Shown here: one piece after another, positions 61,391 to 64,000 of the stretch
Layout: the number at the start of each line of letters is the position of its first letter
How positions within the stretch are numbered: position 1 is the stretch's first letter
NCBI GenBank assembly: GCA_003344405.1
Contig: NOWV01000015.1
Coordinates: 839,459-903,458 of the forward strand
DNA length: 64,000 nt
Direction: 5' to 3'
Source: Trichoplax sp. H2
Lineage: Eukaryota > Placozoa > Uniplacotomia > Trichoplacea
Program-made: the position numbers and the translations under genes
The notes under the pieces: model-generated
Databases searched by the model: none
The model's input: only the letters and a program-made list of their open reading frames with translations
What the model was told of the DNA's origin: nothing

Positions 61391-63053
61391 CTTGCGACGT
61401 CAACTCATTTAGTAGATGGATTTAACTTTCGGTATAAAAATTAAGCTAGCATTCAATATTTCAATAACTATTTTGATTTTGATAATAATACTAGAAATCT
61501 TTCTATTATACTATCTGCGCGATTATAAATCTTACAAGCTTTCTAGTCTAAAAAGATTCATTCAAAATGTAAGCATAAAAATATCTCGAAGTAAAGAATG
61601 GAGAGTGATTCGTACTTCTAATCGTACTGCAATATTTGACAGCTACTTGATGTAACGTAACACTATCTATACTAATCATATTATTTTATGGTGTACTGTG
61701 AGTAATGTAGACTATAAAAGGGCTTGTTGACGAATGCTACGTGGAATTGTAATTATAGAGGTAGACAGATCTACATCAGTGATTTGGAGTAATAAAGATC
61801 TCCACTCTTAGGATGAAAAGGGAGTTTATGTTTACCTATGAGGACAACCTAACCTCCCTGATATATCCACTGATTGTAACAAAGAGATAAATCATATGAT
61901 GTAAAATCTGTAAATTTAACCTATCAATTACGTAATCCTAAAACTCCTAATATCAAGTACGACAAAATATCTATATCATTAAAATTATCGATGGAGATTG
62001 ATGATATATATGAGATAACTAGCATCATTTCCGAACAATCAACCTTTTACCAGCTTGTTAAATGGCGATACAGCTCGAAGGTGTAGTCCTCAACTGAATA
62101 AAGCGAAAGCCTTGGCTATCGTTAATCGGTATATAGATACATACCATATATACCGATACATGCTCGCAAAAAAAACGTTTTCAAACAGCGAATAATAAGG
62201 TATACAAAAATTGGATAGAGCATCGAATCGCACTTATAAATTAATTAAAATTATTGAGGTAGAAGAGAAAATAAATGATGGTCAAGGAAAACGTTATTAT
62301 ATTGAGTTATTACTGAAACGTTATGATTCTCACCTGTTATGGCGTGTATCTGATTACCTCTATTTGTCTAATCAAAATTCTCAATTATGTAAATTAATAG
62401 ACATGGAATGGCATCAACGTATTCATGTTTATGTCGTTATTATTGTTCAACAGCAAGGCCAATGGATTAAGTACTTTCTCAATCAAGTTAGTCGATATTA
62501 TATTCAGAGTCATGATGAGTATTTCAGTATTATTATAGTCGATTTCGGTAGTACAGATATTAACATTCGCGATGAACTCGATCGTAGTCCATTAAAGAAG
62601 TTTAAAATAATTCAACTCGGTAAGAAATATCCTAAATTTATTAAAACGATTGGGTTAAATACCGCAATCGAGGCAATCGATGATCCCAACAGTATTATAT
62701 TAATATTCGATTTACATTTTAACTTTCCTATGGACATACTTGATAATGCTAGAAAGAGATGTTTTAAGGGTAAAACCGCTTATACACCTATCATACTACG
62801 ATTAAATTGTTATGCGACACCAAGTCATCCTAACGGATTCCGAGAAATTTTTGGCTATGGTATATTAGCCATGTATAAATATGATTTCAAACGTACTGGT
62901 GGTTACGATAGTGTTAATTATCGAGAGCAATGGGGAGGCGAAGATGTTCAGATGGTTAATTCTATTTTTACTCATAATTTAGATGTAGAACGAGTTTGCC
63001 ATCCTACTTTATATCATCATTACCATCGTTCTCTACCATGGAAGCTTGTGTAG
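61391..63053 (+). pseudogene. Broken second copy of gene 6 (6')
   Basis: Starts with the copy 6 upstream word TTGCGACGTCAA and the same ATG (61416). It follows copy 6 for about 60 codons (including the anchor), then breaks. About 280 bp of unrelated DNA (61605-61885) are inserted, flanked by GAGA. A frameshifted, shortened piece matching copy 6 residues ~65-128 follows. Then comes a deletion of about 650 bp (copy 6 bases ~52546-53198) with TTAA microhomology, a short match, a ~75-bp insertion (62134-62209), and finally 62211-63053, which is nearly identical to copy 6 residues 372-651 including DLH and WGGED. The 3' 280-codon frame is open but lacks anchor, PA14 and its own conventional start, so no normal enzyme can be made. 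Confidence 0.93.
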
Positions 63054-63358
63054 ATAAATTACTGAGTTACTTAGCAAGGAAAGAATTGTAATGGAAACAT
63101 TACAACGATAGAGTACGGCGTGTAGAACAGAATTCTTACACCGTAAAAGACTAGTTTATTACTCTTTATACAGAATTACGTATATATCTAGTTATAGATA
63201 CTAAACTTATAGTACTGGATTACATACGAGTATACAGTACAGTATACAGATTATTTAAGAACGGATATAGGATCTAATATATTTACATTATTACTGGTTC
63301 GATTTTATAGTAGTATGAATAATCTACATTAGCATAAATACGTGTAAATTGCATGGTA
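63054..63358. other. Convergent 3' region of 6' and copy 8
   Basis: Matches the flanks of 54123-55494, but the central 1082 bp are replaced by 19 bp of TACAG/TATACAG repeats at 63231-63249. Confidence 0.85.
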
Positions 63359-64000
63359 TCATGCTTGAATTTCTTTTATTATTTTAGGCTCATTAACATC
63401 TTTGTTTTCTTTTTCTTTTTTTGCTGTAGATTTCTTCCAAGGCAGTTGACGATGATAATAATGAAAGAAATATGGATGGAGAAGTCTTTCAATTTCTAAT
63501 GAATTAGATATCGTACGATCTGCTATATCAGAATCTTCACCACCCCATTTAAATCGAAACTTTTGGTCATTCATGCCACCGACGTTAGCGTAATCCGATT
63601 TATAAAATGCAGATATACCGAATCCCCACAATTCAGGATAGCCATTCGGATATCTTGGTGCAAAGCCACAACCTAATCTTGTTACAATCGGAAAATATGC
63701 TGCTTTTCCTTGCTTACATCGTTTCCTAACATTATCTAACATATCGACTGGAAACGTAAGATGTAAATCATACATTAATAGGATAGCATCATCGTTACGA
63801 ATCCATGTAGCTGCGCGGTTAATTCCTATAGTTCTAGAAAATTGAAAGTTTTCAGTTTTAATGTTCATGTAATGGTGTTTTAGCGAGCTTGACTTCAATA
63901 ACGCTGGAATGTCAACATCAGTACTATTGAAATCGGTGATAATAAGGGTAAAATGGTCATCATGAGTTTGCTTGTAGTAACGACTTAATTGATTAATAAG
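63359..64000 (-). CDS. B4GALNT3/4-like glycosyltransferase, copy 8 (5' part beyond window)
   Basis: Open frame entering from the right edge of the window; the 213 C-terminal codons are visible. It corresponds to copy 7 from about residue 450 to the end. It keeps THDDHFTLIITDFNSTD, DLH, NVRKRCKQGKAAYFPIVTRL, WGGED and HYYHRQLPWKK. Differences from copy 7 are clustered: SRTIGINRA for SKTAAINSA, and a block from PELWGFGISAFYKSDYANVG through NDQKFRFKWGGED. The tail is STAKKEKEN instead of VIAEEEEEN. No stop or frameshift is seen in the visible part, so it is called as a gene; whether the 5' half is intact cannot be known. Convergent with 6'. Confidence 0.85.
   Translation of the reverse strand, partial: LINQLSRYYKQTHDDHFTLIITDFNSTDVDIPALLKSSSLKHHYMNIKTENFQFSRTIGINRAATWIRNDDAILLMYDLHLTFPVDMLDNVRKRCKQGKAAYFPIVTRLGCGFAPRYPNGYPELWGFGISAFYKSDYANVGGMNDQKFRFKWGGEDSDIADRTISNSLEIERLLHPYFFHYYHRQLPWKKSTAKKEKENKDVNEPKIIKEIQA

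Noticed and set aside
62211-63053. 280-codon frame considered as an independent short transferase gene
   Set aside because: Begins at an internal TTG codon of copy 6, has no anchor or PA14 and sits behind insertions and a large deletion, so it is the 3' part of a pseudogene.
63898-63898. Apparent start of copy 8 at this point
   Set aside because: The frame continues without stop to the window edge and matches copy 7 upstream; this is only an internal TTG codon.

Overview
This is eukaryotic, AT-rich nuclear DNA, most likely from an early-branching animal. A placozoan of the Trichoplax type is my best guess; it rests on AT-richness, short GT-AG introns and animal-type genes, and no search was run. 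The first 12.8 kb holds three conventional spliced genes. Positions 1-2373 (+) are the 3' part of a seven-transmembrane gene of GOST/lung-7TM type. Positions 4421-6959 (-) encode a complete seven-exon smooth/non-muscle myosin regulatory light chain. Positions 8693-12792 (+) encode an eight-exon pantothenate kinase. The last two are divergent and separated by 1.7 kb rich in GTAC/ACTGTAC words.

From 15 kb to the end, the window is a lineage-expanded array of INTRONLESS genes for type II Golgi-membrane proteins. Each has an N-terminal membrane anchor, a cysteine motif, a PA14 domain and a C-terminal CHGN-type glycosyltransferase domain, the architecture of animal beta-1,4-N-acetylgalactosaminyltransferases 3/4. 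I number the copies 1-8: copy 1 15043-16920 (-), 2 28727-30634 (-), 3 36562-38556 (-), 4 44500-46395 (-), 5 48361-50346 (-), 6 52167-54122 (+), 7 55495-57483 (-), and 8 from 63359 off the right edge (-). Copies 3, 5, 6, 7 and 8 keep the canonical DLH and WGGED active-site motifs. Copies 1, 2 and 4 have full-length open frames in which both motifs are altered or lost, so they look like expressed pseudoenzymes or early-stage decay.

The right end (60.5-64 kb) records recent rearrangement. A decayed fragment of the copy-3 5' region is fused head-to-head to a broken copy of gene 6 (6'), followed convergently by gene 8, a near-twin of gene 7. The 6/6' and 7/8 pairs have patchwork identity (about 1 kb nearly identical beside diverged segments), suggesting gene conversion or serial duplication.

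The long spaces between array genes contain no convincing genes. They are built largely from decayed tandem repeats: 20.5-22.7, 22.7-25.8, 26.1-26.65, 33.6-34.2 and 42.9-43.7 kb, a well-preserved 14-copy 73/78-bp minisatellite at 40-41 kb, and a ~150-bp repeat that begins inside the 3' coding end of copy 2. One solo LTR with a 5-bp target-site duplication lies at 17159-17710.
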